Positions 33,773 to 45,195 of a stretch of DNA of 64,000 bases are shown in pieces. Source of the stretch: Diaporthe sp. PMI_573 (lineage: Eukaryota > Ascomycota > Sordariomycetes > Diaporthales > Diaporthaceae); the NCBI GenBank assembly GCA_021399435.1, contig JAJTUP010000059.1, positions 62,001 through 126,000 of the forward strand, in the 5' to 3' direction. Position 1 is the first letter of the stretch, and every line of letters begins with the position of its first letter. Both the position numbers and the translations under genes were made by a program. The notes under the pieces were generated by a model. It had not been told where the DNA came from, did not search any database, and was given only the letters and a program-made list of their open reading frames with translations.

Positions 33773-36594
33773 CTAGAACATCAACAAATCCCCATTCGAG
33801 CCTACTCCCTGTGCGGGCTGGAACACCTGTTGCGGCGCATACTGATTGACGACATACCCGGCCTCATGGCCACTGCCGCCGCCAAAAGTATTATCACCGT
33901 CCACGTCTTGGATGCGCATGGCTTGCATCTGCTGGCTACCGATGCCGGCAAAGTAGGCGTCGGCGTCGTTGACCGCCTGCGCGAGGTTGCCGTCACCGTT
34001 TGGCGCGGCCGCCGCGCGGTCCCTTGGGTCCATGTCCGAGGGCTGCCCGCCGTAGCCAAATTGTGACAGTGACTTGTTGGTATCGAAGCCAGCCATAGGT
34101 CCCGACCCGACAGGGAGGTTGTGTTTCTGAAGGGCGGGCGAGTCTATCAGCCGTCGCGGCCGCGCGTTGCGGAAGACTGTCTGCACGGGTTTCAGGTATA
34201 CGGTCGCGAGTGTGCCGACATTGAGGCACATTTCCTCGAGCGTTTGCGGGTCGAGGCGCTCAGACTCAGCGGTGACTGGTGGCTTCTCACCCATGACGAC
34301 CTGCTTAGCCAGGTTCATGTCGGTGGAGAGGAGACGCCAGTACATGTACGCCCGCTCGCGGAGGTCTGGGTTGTCCGTCTCTTCTGTTGCCCACTTCAGG
34401 ACCTTGGGAACGAGCTCCTGGCCCTTCGTAGGTCTTTGTATGAAGAGCTTGACCGTTGCGGTGAGGAGCGCTAGTTGCACCTCGACGGGCTCCTCTGCGA
34501 AGGAGAACAGGAAATCCTCCAGGAGGACGTCGCTGTTCTCGATGCGACTCGCATACTGCCCGATGACCCAGACCATAGCTGCCTTGGCCTCAGGCTCGTC
34601 CAGGCTGTCCAGGTGCTCACACAGCGTCCCAATGATGGACTCGTATTGATTGGGGTATTTCCTGAAGATGTTTCGAATAACGACCGTCGCCTCTTGCACA
34701 ATGTATGTAATCTTGGTCGCGACCAACTCCAAGAGTAGGTTGATGCACCGTCTCGCAGCCGGCTCAATCTTGATAGCGAGCTTGCCGATAGCGCGGACCG
34801 CCTTGCGCACGAAGTGAACGTCGATTTCTGTCGCATATTCCCGCAACTCTGTTAGGACCTCGTCGATGTTCTTCTCAGTTGCGAGCATGAATATCAGCTC
34901 AAGCTTGGTGACCTTGACGTAGATTGGGTCGTTGTATTTGCAGAAAAACACTCGGATATCGTTCCTCAAGACATCCGGGCGCCTCTGAAGCATGAGTAGC
35001 GCGTTGCGCAAGGCAAGGTATTGCACCTCCGGACCCTTGGCGAGCAGCGTCACCAGGGGTGGCGAAAGCTTCCTGCAAAGCGCGGATATTTGCCTCTCGT
35101 CTGCGATATAATTCATGAGATAAAGGATGACTCTTATGCATGTCAAGACCACGGCCGAATTAGAGTGAGAAAGCCTTGGTGCGATGCGCTCAGCAAGCAA
35201 GAGGGCTTCTCCTGACTCTTGAGGCACGTAGGACATGAGAGCCTCTAATATGTATGTTTGACCCCATCTGTAGTCTGTCAGACGAAACCCCCTGAGAGCC
35301 AGCCATGATCGTAGGTGGACTTACTCGGAGCAGTCCGGGAGAATGGCAACCATTTTGGAAGCATTGGAGTAATCGATGGTAAGCTTAATAGCATCGCTTC
35401 TCTCCCAAATATCCATCAGGCTTGCCAGGGCGCTCGCGACAACTGTGGGATTGTCATCCCTCAATAAACCGTTGAGTCTGTCAATGAGATCGGACCGCTC
35501 CACCATGTGTCTGTCGTGGTCGTAGAGCTTTGCGACACAGTACGCCGCGGTCTTGCGCACGTATGGATCTAAGTCTTGCAGGAGCCTCTTCACAAGTGGC
35601 ACTGTAGCCTCGACGTACTCCCGTACGTGGATGTATGACATCGTGCGCAGCGCGAGCGCTCTGACAAGTGGATTGGCATCCTCCATGTCCTACGACAGTC
35701 TCAGTCAGTGTGCGCCGGTCCTCAAAAGGTCACAAGGGGCCCCCAGGTCTGTACGCACATGCTCGAGCACAGGTATTGCCTTGACAGCAATCTCTGTCCG
35801 CATCCTGGCATAGTTCACAAGGAACAAAAAGCACCTAGCGCCAAAACAAATCAGTCTCCGCGTACCGACCCCACATATCCCACAGTGCCGGCTCTTACAT
35901 CTTCTTGATCTCGAGGCTCGGTATGTTCATGCAGCCGATTATGTCCGGGAAGAGGGCGACCATGTCGTTGTTGCTCATGGTCATGTTCGCTACGATCTTC
36001 TTGAGGGCGACTTTCTTGGCCGAGTAGTTCTTGTCCTTTTTCCCGCCGCTGTTCAGCTCGAGGCGTAGCTCCGCTACCTTGCCCTGTTGTCTTATGCGTG
36101 AGTTGCTGTACATGTGCGAGGCCGAGGCCGTCGGGGGCAGATATGCCAGGTACATATTGGACGGTCTGGGGCGGCGCGCTGTCTCATGCTCGCGCTGGGA
36201 GGACGGGTGGGATGCGGTGGAGGGGCCGGGGGAAAGGGGAAGCGGCGTGAGGAAGGCCAGTGGGCATCAAAGGGAGAGGGGGTGCAAGTCCTGCCACATG
36301 AAAGAGCTGCCCGTCGCAAAGAGACCGAGACTGGCAGCCCCAGAGACGGGGAGGGGGGAGGTGAATCAAGGCGCAGAGGCCAAGGCTTAGAGCAAGCGGA
36401 CACAGGAACAAGCTGATGAGTAGACTGGATTCCGAGACATGGTAATCACAGCCGAGAGGAAAGCATGGAGCACCATCCGAGACGGAGGGACGGGATGGGG
36501 ATTTGTGGTGTAGGTGGAGGAGAGACAGCAAGAGGAAGCTTCTGCTTACCCGAGCGAACAGCTTGGAGTCACCTCCTCCCTGGGCGCTCGCCAT
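33773..36594 (-). CDS. APL2: AP-1 complex subunit beta (beta-adaptin)
   Basis: Large subunit of the clathrin adaptor AP-1 for trans-Golgi/endosome sorting. Five exons give 721 residues: 36594-36550, 36083-35899, 35834-35759, 35689-35325 and 35267-33773. The adaptin HEAT-solenoid trunk is well conserved (GKVAELRLELN, KKIVANMTMSNNDMV, LEHDMEDANPLVRALALRTM, DPYVRKTAAYCVAKLYDHD, DDNPTVVASALASLMDIWER, NDIRVFFCKYNDPIYVK). The trunk ends near residue 600, followed by a hinge rich in Gly/Asn/Gln. There is no clear C-terminal appendage domain; fungal AP-1 beta is normally of this short form. The first intron (466 bp) is the longest in the window. It is divergent from EMC4. Confidence 0.95.
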
Positions 36595-37674
36595 GGTATC
36601 GACGGTGGGCGCTCTAACTGTAGATGGTACGGTCAGGAGGTGTGGCTGCAGGTTGTGGTGATGTCGCGTGGTCGGCGGCGGCCCTGCTACCTGGGCGAGA
36701 TGGACCGTGGGTTCTACAACCGACCAGGGCCCCGATGTCAAGATCAGGGCTACGATTGGCAATGGCGGCACGCTGATAGCGGAAGTGCAAGACCCCAAAA
36801 ACCCAACAAGGCGCAAGCCAAGCCAGTCCGAGGATGGGCTGTGCTGGGTAGATGGCGAAACCCCTCACTGGATGGGTGGCACTCGTCCACCTCCAAGATG
36901 CTGTCCCCGGACCGTGTCTCGCCTCTTGGCTGGTTCCTCCGGGGCGCCAAATGCTCTGGGCTGCAGTAGTCCGCGCGGGAACACCTGATCGATCCCTGCG
37001 CCTACAGCCCTTTATCTGTTTCTGGGCTGCGATACAGCGCGGTGCAATGCGATGCGGTGCGGCGTGATCGGGATGCGGGCAGTACGTCTGCCCGTCTGCC
37101 TTGCTGCTGGTCGGATCCTGGTTCTTCTCTGGTGTTGAGCCGTGTCTCAAACAGTCTCGCTCTTGTGGCTTGGTGATTCGGATGGTCGCTCGTTTGTCGT
37201 CGTGGCGCTCTCGCGGGTTCGTCTCGTAGGCCTGTCTGGCTTCGTCCGTGTCAATTCGTCGATCCGGCTGTGCCGGGTCTGAGAAGCACCACGAAGCGAC
37301 ATCCTGAGGCTGGATTAGCAAACTAGGTAATAAGACAGACTCTGGACTCGCCCCTGACTGAGGCCCAAGCCCGCGGCTGGTGGGGCCTCCAGGGGTCCTC
37401 AAGCAGCGTGACGCACGTCCTTTCGACACGCCTAGCCCAGCTGCTCCTTATTACCTAGAAACGGCCTGCAGCTCTGTGGAGCTACCCTTCTTCCAGATTA
37501 GACCGGGCTGACTAGGTACCCAAGATACAGACAGTGCTTATCGAGGCAGAGAGTTCTTGATTATCACAACGTCAGCCCTTCCTCTCCACACTGGCGTCGC
37601 TCTTTTTCCTGCACACCAACCTTGCAACCTCACAGCAGGCTCGTCCTCGCAAAGCAGCCCCAGGCGGTCGAATC
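36595..37674. other. Intergenic: shared upstream region of AP-1 beta and EMC4
   Basis: About 1.08 kb between divergent starts. Carries partial CCTAGGTA-like elements near 37323, 37452 and 37514. Long frames on both strands have no family character. Confidence 0.55.
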
Positions 37675-38376
37675 ATGTCGGAGCTCAAGTCACAGGCGAA
37701 CCCGCCCGGGTGGGTGCTGGACCTGAACTCGCCTCCTCCATACAGGTCCAAGGCGGGCGGCATTCCGGACCCTCCAGGCTATCCTTCACAAGCACCTACC
37801 TCCAAGGTACGTCGCCCCATGCCGTGGCTTCCTGCCAAATCCAGTCGCGATCTGTTTGTGGGGCCACTACTGACAAGGGCAACAGAAGCAACGCGATGCC
37901 TCCAAAGACACCAAAGTCCAACCGCGAAAGCAAGCCACGCCGGAAGAGATGGACACGTTGAAGCTCAAGAAAGCCTGGGAGGTGGCCCTGGCCCCCGTCA
38001 AGAACCTGCCCATGACGGCCATCATGATGTACATGACCGGCAACTCGCTGCAGATCTTCAGCATCATGATGGTCTTTATGGCTTTCAAGAACCCCATCGC
38101 TGGTTTGCTGGGCACCAACCAGGCCTTCGAGAGGTTCGAGACCGAGACAAACAAGACCAAGATGCTACAGGTCAAGCTCGCCTATGTCGTCATGCAGCTA
38201 GTCGCCCTGGCTGTGGGGATATGGAAGGTCAATGCGATGGGCCTATTACCGTATGTTGCCCTCGGCCTATCAAGCCTAGGCAATCGGCTAACGAGATGAA
38301 CAGGACAACACGATCAGACTGGCTTATGTGGGAGGCACAACGGGAGCCACTGGAGTCCGCCGCGGTTGCGTTGTAA
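37675..38376 (+). CDS. EMC4: ER membrane protein complex subunit 4
   Basis: Subunit of the EMC insertase, which inserts tail-anchored and multi-span proteins into the ER membrane. Three exons, 37675-37806, 37886-38250 and 38304-38376, give 189 residues. A Pro-rich cytosolic head (PPGWVLDLNSPPPY, GIPDPPGYP) is followed by the DUF1077 core: KKAWEVALAPVKNLPMTAI, MYMTGNSLQIFSIMMVFM and NPIAGLLGTNQAFERFE, with two or three hydrophobic helices. The end TTRSDWLMWE is typical. Junction CC-GACA restores LLPTTRSDW. Confidence 0.93.
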   Translation: MSELKSQANPPGWVLDLNSPPPYRSKAGGIPDPPGYPSQAPTSKVRRPMPWLPAKSSRDLFVGPLLTRATEATRCLQRHQSPTAKASHAGRDGHVEAQESLGGGPGPRQEPAHDGHHDVHDRQLAADLQHHDGLYGFQEPHRWFAGHQPGLREVRDRDKQDQDATGQARLCRHAASRPGCGDMEGQCDGPITVCCPRPIKPRQSANEMNRTTRSDWLMWEAQREPLESAAVAL

Positions 38377-39088
38377 ACTCTACGGGAAAATTGACGAAAC
38401 GCGATGCCCGGGCTCCTCTTTGGCCGGGCATGCTCTGCTGCGCTGTCTTGGAAATATGAGCCTGTACGAGTCGTGTTGGCTGGAGCCCCAGCAGAGTTGC
38501 CCGTTTGCGCGATGCCGAAACCTAGCTGGTGATCTCCTCATTCCAACCTGCCAAGCCTGTTGACATGGTTGTAAGGACGCGGTGATCTCGATCTTTCGTT
38601 GCGCGTGCCACCAGGAAGAACCCCGTGAGAGAGGAGGCCATTGAACTTTGTCGCCCCTCGCTGTCGCGCAATTTTGGCACGCTAGATTGCGTCGATGTTG
38701 GTCGTCTCTTCCTAGGAGGTGGTGGTTTTGCAGTCCAACGGCTTCACCCCTCTTTGGCGGGCCTTCGATAATGCTTGGAGCAGATCTCGGCCAAGGTGCC
38801 GACTACCACCTCAATACTCCATTCAAAGATTAGACTTCATGCAGAGCCAATCCCCAACAATCACCGTCCACCTTGAATGCAATGCACAGCTCCATCCAAG
38901 AAACAGCTTTTTTGAAAGTGTCAACCTTATCCTGTTTGCCCATCACCGGTCGCGCTGCATTTGAACGCTATGGCAAGTTGTCTCCGACACGAGTATAAAA
39001 TGGCCAGCCATGGACGGAGTCCAACGGATGTACCGACCCAGGCCAGGAAACATCCTGGATGTTCGCAATCTCAAGAATAACTGTGAAC
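38377..39088. other. Intergenic between EMC4 and the FAS1 gene
   Basis: Contains a TATA box near its right end; otherwise no gene seen. This is where the conserved block gives way to accessory genes. Confidence 0.6.
38994..39000 (+). promoter_or_regulatory. TATA box of the FAS1-domain gene
   Basis: TATAAAA placed 95 bp before the ATG at 39089, a position suited to a core promoter. A consensus TATA fits an inducible secreted protein better than the GC-rich promoters of the housekeeping genes to the left. Confidence 0.55.
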
Positions 39089-40211
39089 ATGGCTCCTCAA
39101 TATCTGCTCGCAGGGGTTGTGCCAGCCTTGATCGCCGTCGTCACTGCTCAAGACCAGCCGCTACTGTCCACCATCGCAACTGTTCCAGAGCTGTCCTCTT
39201 TCTCTGCCGTTATTCTCGCCAGTGGCGGTAGCAAACCCAACCCGGCTTTTGAAGAAAGATTCAATTCTATTCTTGATGGCAGAAACTACACAGCCCTAGC
39301 ACCAACCAACGATGTGAGTAGTTGTGGTTCACGCTCATCTGCTCAAGAAGATGGTACCACGTTCTAGTGATGTGACTGACCATCGGAAGGCCATCAATAA
39401 GATACCACCGGCCGTGGTGGAGGCATTGACTGCGGCCCCCGCCTACCCAATATTTGAGTCGATCATCCGGACTCACGTTGCCGAGGGGCTGGTGGTCTCT
39501 GCAGATGTTGTGAGCGCCTCACCTTTTGAGGCCATTGAGGGCTTTCCGCTCGCAGCCGCAGTGGTCGGCGGCGGGCAAGCCATCCTCGTCAACAACCAAG
39601 CGCAGATCATTGCTGTCGACAAGTTCGCCTCGAACGGAGTAGTCCATGAGATTGACCAGGTCCTGAACCCGTACACGGACTATTTTGGAATTAGCAACGC
39701 TACCGCTGCCCCAACCACCTCCGACACAGATGGTACCGTTGCGGATATCCTGCTCAGCGATGAGCGGTTAAGCACAGCCCGCGACATCCTGCAGGCGCTG
39801 AGTCCGGACTTCATCACCATGCGTCTCGCCATGGGCGAGGAAGGCGGCACGCCGCAGATTTTCGCTGTGCCGTCGAACGACGCCTTTGCCGGCCTCCCCG
39901 ACAACACAGTCGACGCGTCTGTCGCGCCGTCCAACCAGCCCTTGTCGTTGCAGCTTTACAGCTTCGGCCTCCTCGACACAGATGCCAGGTTTGCGGACCT
40001 GGACTTCTCGTCTGGCCCGATCAATGTGCCCAGCACGTTCACAGGCATCAATGTCACCGCGAGCCAGGTTGCTGGGGGTGCAACCTTCCTGAACAACGCC
40101 GCGATACAGGAGCAGGTGTGCGGATCGAACGGGTGCGTCTGGATCGTCGACCGTGTTCTGGATCCGCTGTATCTGGTTTTTGGGCCGTTGAATAGGGGAG
40201 GGGCGTTGTAG
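39089..40211 (+). CDS. Secreted FAS1 (fasciclin) domain protein
   Basis: Two exons, 39089-39313 and 39390-40211, give 348 residues. The signal peptide MAPQYLLAGVVPALIAVVTA precedes two FAS1 repeats. The first spans about 24-185 (LLSTIATVPELSSFSAVIL, TALAPTND, GVVHEIDQVLNP). The second runs from about 203 (VADILLSDERLSTARDIL, IFAVPSNDAFAGLP, CVWIVDRVLDP). These are the H1 and H2 blocks of the fold. The protein ends shortly after the second domain without a GPI-type tail, so it is probably free or wall-associated. FAS1 proteins mediate adhesion in other organisms; its role here is unknown. A 30-nt upstream in-frame ATG (39059) would spoil the signal peptide. Confidence 0.92.
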
Positions 40212-40672
40212 CTCACTGGGGTCGGTGTTTCCGATGCCGGTCAAGGAGCATCGTTGGCCGTGCATACAAATTGAAGACACAATAGCTCTTGTAGTGGCTA
40301 GGTAGAATGCAAACTGTCTTTTTTTTCAATGTCTCCATGAGACAGAGCACTGAAGAATAACATACCTTATTACAGTAACACAGCCACATACTCCAAGGAA
40401 CCCAAACATCATTGTGGAGCCCTTAGGCTTACTCTCCTTCTTACCAGTTACCCACAGGAGGTCATCTCACAGGAGGTCATCCTACAGGGAGGTTATATAG
40501 TGTATTACCTAGGTGCCTTACCATGTATATACCGTGGCCGTGTACCGGACACCCGAGCGAAGCGCGTACGTGTTGATGACTGCTACGCGGGATCTCACCT
40601 GGGATTAAGAGCGCCTGAGACGGCCAGTCGAAGCGAGCGAATATAAAATGTTTATATGCTTAAAGCTAAGTA
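40212..40672. other. Intergenic between convergent FAS1 and GH5 genes
   Basis: AT-rich, with one ACCTAGGT palindrome (40507-40514) and a short T run near 40320. No gene seen. Confidence 0.6.
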
Positions 40673-42299
40673 TCAACTTAAAGTAAGCCTAGTCACGTTC
40701 ATGGCCGCGACCCAAGGTTTCCAATACTCCTCGATACCCTCGGGAAAGTTCCAGCCGGACCAGTCAAAGTTTGTCAAACCCCCTGTTTGGTACTGCGGGT
40801 TAGTAATTGCTCATACTGGAAGGTCTTGGGGCTGAAATGCATGGAATATAGTCAAAGGACCTCTCTTGGGTACCACTTACAGGTATCAACGAGTCCCTGA
40901 GTGCCAGACCTGATACGATAGCTGCCTGCAAGACTCCACATTGCCCAGGACACACCGTGCTTCTTGGTGTACTCCTTGAGGCAGGTCTGGAGGGTGACGT
41001 TGTACATTGAGGGGTCCTGGCCGTGACCGAACTCGGTCAGGACGACTGGCGCAATGCGCTGAGCCGGGGGACAGTCGTTTGTGATGTTGCAGGCCGGAGG
41101 AGGGTCGATGCCGAGCGCGTTGAAGCCGTTGCGGTACAGCCCGGCCTCGATGATCTCGCAGGTGCCCGTGTCAACGTCCTCGCTGGAGCTGTACAGATGA
41201 AGCTCCCAAACCAGCTTGTCGGCCCAAGGGTAGCTGTCGAGGTCGAAGTAGACGGGCTCTCGGCGCTGGGCGTCCCTGATGGCTGTGCACTTGTAGCAGG
41301 GCGCCGTTAGGATATTCTTCCTCGTCGTCAGGGCCGACAGGTCTTGATCGTACTGCATGCCGGACCAGCTGATGAGCAGGTCCGGGTTGGCCTCGTGGAT
41401 GGCGTCGCAACCCGCGGTCATGTTTCCGACGAGCGTCTGCCAGTTGTAGTAGAGGTCTGTGACATTCCATGATTCGCGCAGCTCGTTGCGAAGCGACATG
41501 GACACGATGTTCGGATGGCCCTTGGCCCACTCGGCGACGTACGAGAGGCCGCGCAGCCCTGAGTATAACGTTAGCCCTGCTACGGATCCTAAAGTGTTGC
41601 ATTCTAGAACATTCCAAAACATGAAGGACGGGGATCCGTAACAGGAGAAGAGTGATGCTTACAGTGGGTTGAATTAAAGTGCACGTCGTCGAACCAGGCA
41701 GTACCATCGATGTGCGAGCAGCACCACTGCGCCTTGCCGGTGTGCACATCCGGGTGGACGAAAAGACCCTTCTCAGCTGCGGCGCTCACGACATCACTCC
41801 AAAGCTCGAACCTTGTTGTCTCTCGCGTCCAGGAGGGGTTTTTGGCGATGATCTTGTTTGTGACCCTTGTGCCGTTCTCATACCCAAGGGCTTGGATCAT
41901 TGCGATTTCGAGCGGGACGTCCAGGCCGTCGCGGTCATAAATCTGGTCGACCATTTCGATGGCATAACCCATGCGGAGAAAGTTGAAGCCAACGCTGACC
42001 ACATCTTCGAGGATCTCGTCGACGGAAGCCCACTCCAGACCCTCAGGCACCATTGTCTCACCGCTCATGGGCCAGTTCACTCCAGCCCAGGTGATGACGT
42101 CGCCTCTGGCATTGACAATGTCCCTGCCCTTGGTACTGAAGGGCCCGTAAGGCCAGGAGGACGAGTTGTCGGCTCTCTGCGAGACATGGCGGCCGGCAGT
42201 TGCCCAGCGCGGCTCGACGGCAGAGCCGGGCAGCTTGATGTGTTGACCCGTGGCTGTCGCCAGCAGGAGCGGCAGGAGCGTCGTCCCAGAGATCCTCAT
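40673..42299 (-). CDS. Secreted GH5-family glycoside hydrolase (cellulase-like)
   Basis: Three exons, 42299-41663, 41558-40881 and 40782-40673, give 474 residues. Start MRISGTTLLPLLLATATGQ is a clean signal peptide; an ATG five codons upstream (42314) is also in frame. The (beta/alpha)8 fold of clan GH-A is supported by TWAGVNWP, FNFLRMGY, and the two catalytic glutamates: acid/base in SLRNELRE near residue 239 and nucleophile in VVLTEFGHGQ near 389. Junctions read NSTH-W-LRGLSYV and LVDT-W-GLTNFDW. Several N-glycosylation sequons are present. The specific GH5 subfamily and substrate (beta-glucan, glycolipid or other) cannot be told by eye. Confidence 0.88.
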
Positions 42300-43083
42300 G
42301 TTGAACCAGATCATTCAAGCCAGTCCCGTCGGGGTGCGTTGGTTTGGCGTGATTATTCGAGCCACTGACAGACAGCCTCTGCAAATGCGGCGCGTCCGCC
42401 ATCGTTATATACGCCCACTACTACGCTACTACTGTGTACGGTGTACAGCACACATTGCCATCCCCGCCCGTTCCGCTAGGGACTTTTCGCGCTCGACAGA
42501 TTGGTGCGGACTTGGGTAAACCTTGATGGTGGACCACGCGAACGGGGCGAGCGCTGGCTCGGTATCGGGCGAGGTCAACCGAAGAAGTGGGTATCTGGGG
42601 CAGAGCGCGGGGAAACCCAAGGGCCAAGCCAGGCGGGCTGGACTGGAATGGACGTCTCGCGCCGGGTCGACAGCTTAATGAAGATTGCCTTCATCTCCGA
42701 CGACCCTTGCGATGCCGTACATGACGTCAGCCTGGGGTGTCGCGCATTTTCGGTCTTGCTGATTTCTCTGCCTTCTCTGCTTGGGTCTCAGTCACGCGGC
42801 CCGACTCGGCCCGCCCCTGCAGCCGACCACTGCCATGAACGCTTCTCACCACTGGGGTATGGGTGTTGAATTATTGAACCTGCATCCTTCCATCCGTCCA
42901 TCCATCCATTCATTCATTCATTCACCAGATTTTGGCTTATTGCATGTCCATGCCGACCGAGACTTTTGTGCAAGTCACTACGAGCCGCGAAATCAGCGTC
43001 GGTCGCTGGACCTGCATTCTTGGTGTCTTGAATTTTAATTTTCTCGACAAGACTTCTGACCATACCGGACTTTTTGAAGTGAA
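42300..43083. other. Intergenic upstream of GH5, with a CATC/CATT microsatellite
   Basis: Promoter side of the GH5 gene. A CCAT/CATT microsatellite lies at about 42883-42924. No gene supported. Confidence 0.55.
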
Positions 43084-43115
43084 GGGACTGAGCCGAGTAC
43101 AAACCAAGAGGGTGC
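43084..43115 (+). repeat. Left copy of a perfect 32-bp direct repeat
   Basis: Begins GGGACTGAGCC and ends GAGGGTGC. It is identical over all 32 bases to 46273-46304 in the same orientation; the flanking bases differ on both sides, so the repeat ends are sharp. It bounds the left side of the AT-rich island. Confidence 0.9.
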
Positions 43116-43177
43116 AAATCTAATTTCTGGGTCTTCTCCTAGTCCCCACAGCCCGGCCTCTTCCACCTATCTTATTA

Positions 43178-43567
43178 AAGCTGCTGGATGATCTTATTTG
43201 CCAGACAAAATCCTACGCCCAGGGCCTAGATATGTATCCTATTCGACTAACCTATGGCTATTAGGGATACCATAAGCAGGGAAAGAGCTATTTCCTGGCT
43301 AAACAGAGCCTAAAGCAAGCTCATGCTGGGCAGACCCTATTTTCTACCCATTAGAAGCTATAGAGGGAAGTCTAACCACATAGGATACTTGCCTAAGACA
43401 GCTAATAATAAGCAACTGTCGGTATAGACAGATAAAGTATCTGGGATACCTGGCCTCTGAGCCTGGTAGTGATAACAACTGTGACCTATAGCTGTTTGTG
43501 GATTGCCAGGAATAACTTAGGCTGGGTGGCAGAGCAATCTACCTGTGTGTGGGCCATGTTGGCATGA
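43178..43567 (+). pseudogene. Decayed reading frame with TAA/TAG interruptions
   Basis: One frame of 129 codons reads as plausible protein (LLDDLICQTKSYAQGLDMY, KQGKSYFLAKQSLKQAHAGQ) but is broken by three TAG and six TAA codons and no TGA before its end. Gln-to-stop by C-to-T change would give exactly TAG and TAA. In AT-rich DNA such stops also occur by chance, so this is only suggestive. No family recognised. Confidence 0.3.
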
Positions 43568-44314
43568 CCCTCCTGCCCCGGGTGGTATCAGTAGTAACTG
43601 CTGCTAGGGGGCAGGTCGAACTATGCTACTGGCGCGCCAATAGTTGTTGGCCCGAGTATTCCTATAATCGTGTAATTTAACGTGGCTAGCATTAAGGATA
43701 GCTGTAAAGCCAGATGGTTTAGGTGATGGATTGCGGGTTAGGGCGCAGGCACGCTTATTTGCAATCTCGGCCTCAAAAACCGTGGCGGCAAGTTAATCGG
43801 GCGGGATTTATAATACGTCGAGACCAAGCGTGGAGGCGCGCAAGCTCGTATAGCTTATACAACGGCGCCTCGGGGTGTTGGCTGCTTGATAGCCGAGGTC
43901 AGCCATGGCTATACAGGAAGGAATAGGGCTCTACAATGCCGACAGAGTATTGATCCAGTCCTGACAAAGTAGACTTGTATTCTTAAGCCTGTGCGCCCTG
44001 GGCGCCCTGGGCGCCTTTGCCACTATGGGGTGAGCTTATGTTTATCTAATGGGGTTATGAGGTGATTAAAAATATTGGCGCGTTTGGTTGGCTTTGTGTG
44101 CTGCTATTAGCAAAATCTGGAGATAAAGGTGACGGGATACTATATATGGTATGGTGTTTTGTATTACAAGTTGGTGGCGCGGCAAGCTTATGTAGTATGT
44201 GTGTATGTGCTCTTGGGCCTGGTCGAGAGGGCGATGTGAAAGGTATATGTAGTTGCAAAGTCTTGTTAGCAGGCTTCTTCTTGAAGTAGGGATAGGTTTA
44301 AACGAAATAGACTG

Positions 44315-44350
<36 letters not shown>
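44315..44350. repeat. T11 followed by A25 homopolymer tract
   Basis: An uninterrupted run of T passes directly into an uninterrupted run of A, making a partly self-complementary stretch. It could be the tail of a retroposed copy or slippage. It lies near the middle of the AT-rich island. Confidence 0.85.
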
Positions 44351-45195
44351 GAAATCAGTAATATGGGGCAGGAGCTCTGTCCAGTTGTGAATGGTATATG
44401 TTGATGGGAATAGTGTCATGTAAGAAAAGACGCAAGATAGGATGGAGATATGTAAATCCTAGAGCTTGCTATTTTACCCTCCTTGGCAACTATAGAGCTT
44501 TTAAGAGGCCTGTTTTAAATAAACGGAGTAGTATATGGGTATATACATCTCTTATATTTTCTTGCATGGCACTTGCTCTTTCCTAGAAATACGGCAGGGT
44601 GTAGAGGGGGGAACCTGGGCCTCAGCTATCTCCTTCCTTGAGCTGTCATTTGGCCCTGGGTATCTACCCCTCTTTTGATATCCTGTCCCCTATATCTCGC
44701 TTCTCGTTTCTTATCTGTCGACTTTTGAGGCCATTACATCCCCACCAGCCTGCACAGTTAGTGCTATGCATATCTCTAGTTTTATTAACTGCCTTTCCAG
44801 AGGATTACTCTATTATTGTTATTTCCCTAGTGTCCTGTTGACTAGACAGCGGCCGGCTTGTGACAGGATAGGCCGTGGTAAAGGGAAGCAGCAGCGGCCG
44901 ATCTAACTACCACGTACCAAGTATACTACCTCCCAGTACACCTGGATAGTAGTAACAAACTATGTTAGACTATTAAAAACCTATAGCCTCAGTAACAATT
45001 AAGCAAGCAGGCTGTATCAATCCGGCATCCTATCATTGTGGCCAAGCCAATGTAGACAGACTTGTACAATTGCCTATAGACAATTTCCTACAGGTACCTT
45101 ATATATTACATCATTTCCAATAGCATCGTTTATCTAATGCCGTCAAGTAGCTCCCTGGTGTAGGCATAACATCTCTGCCTAGCAGTCTAACATAG

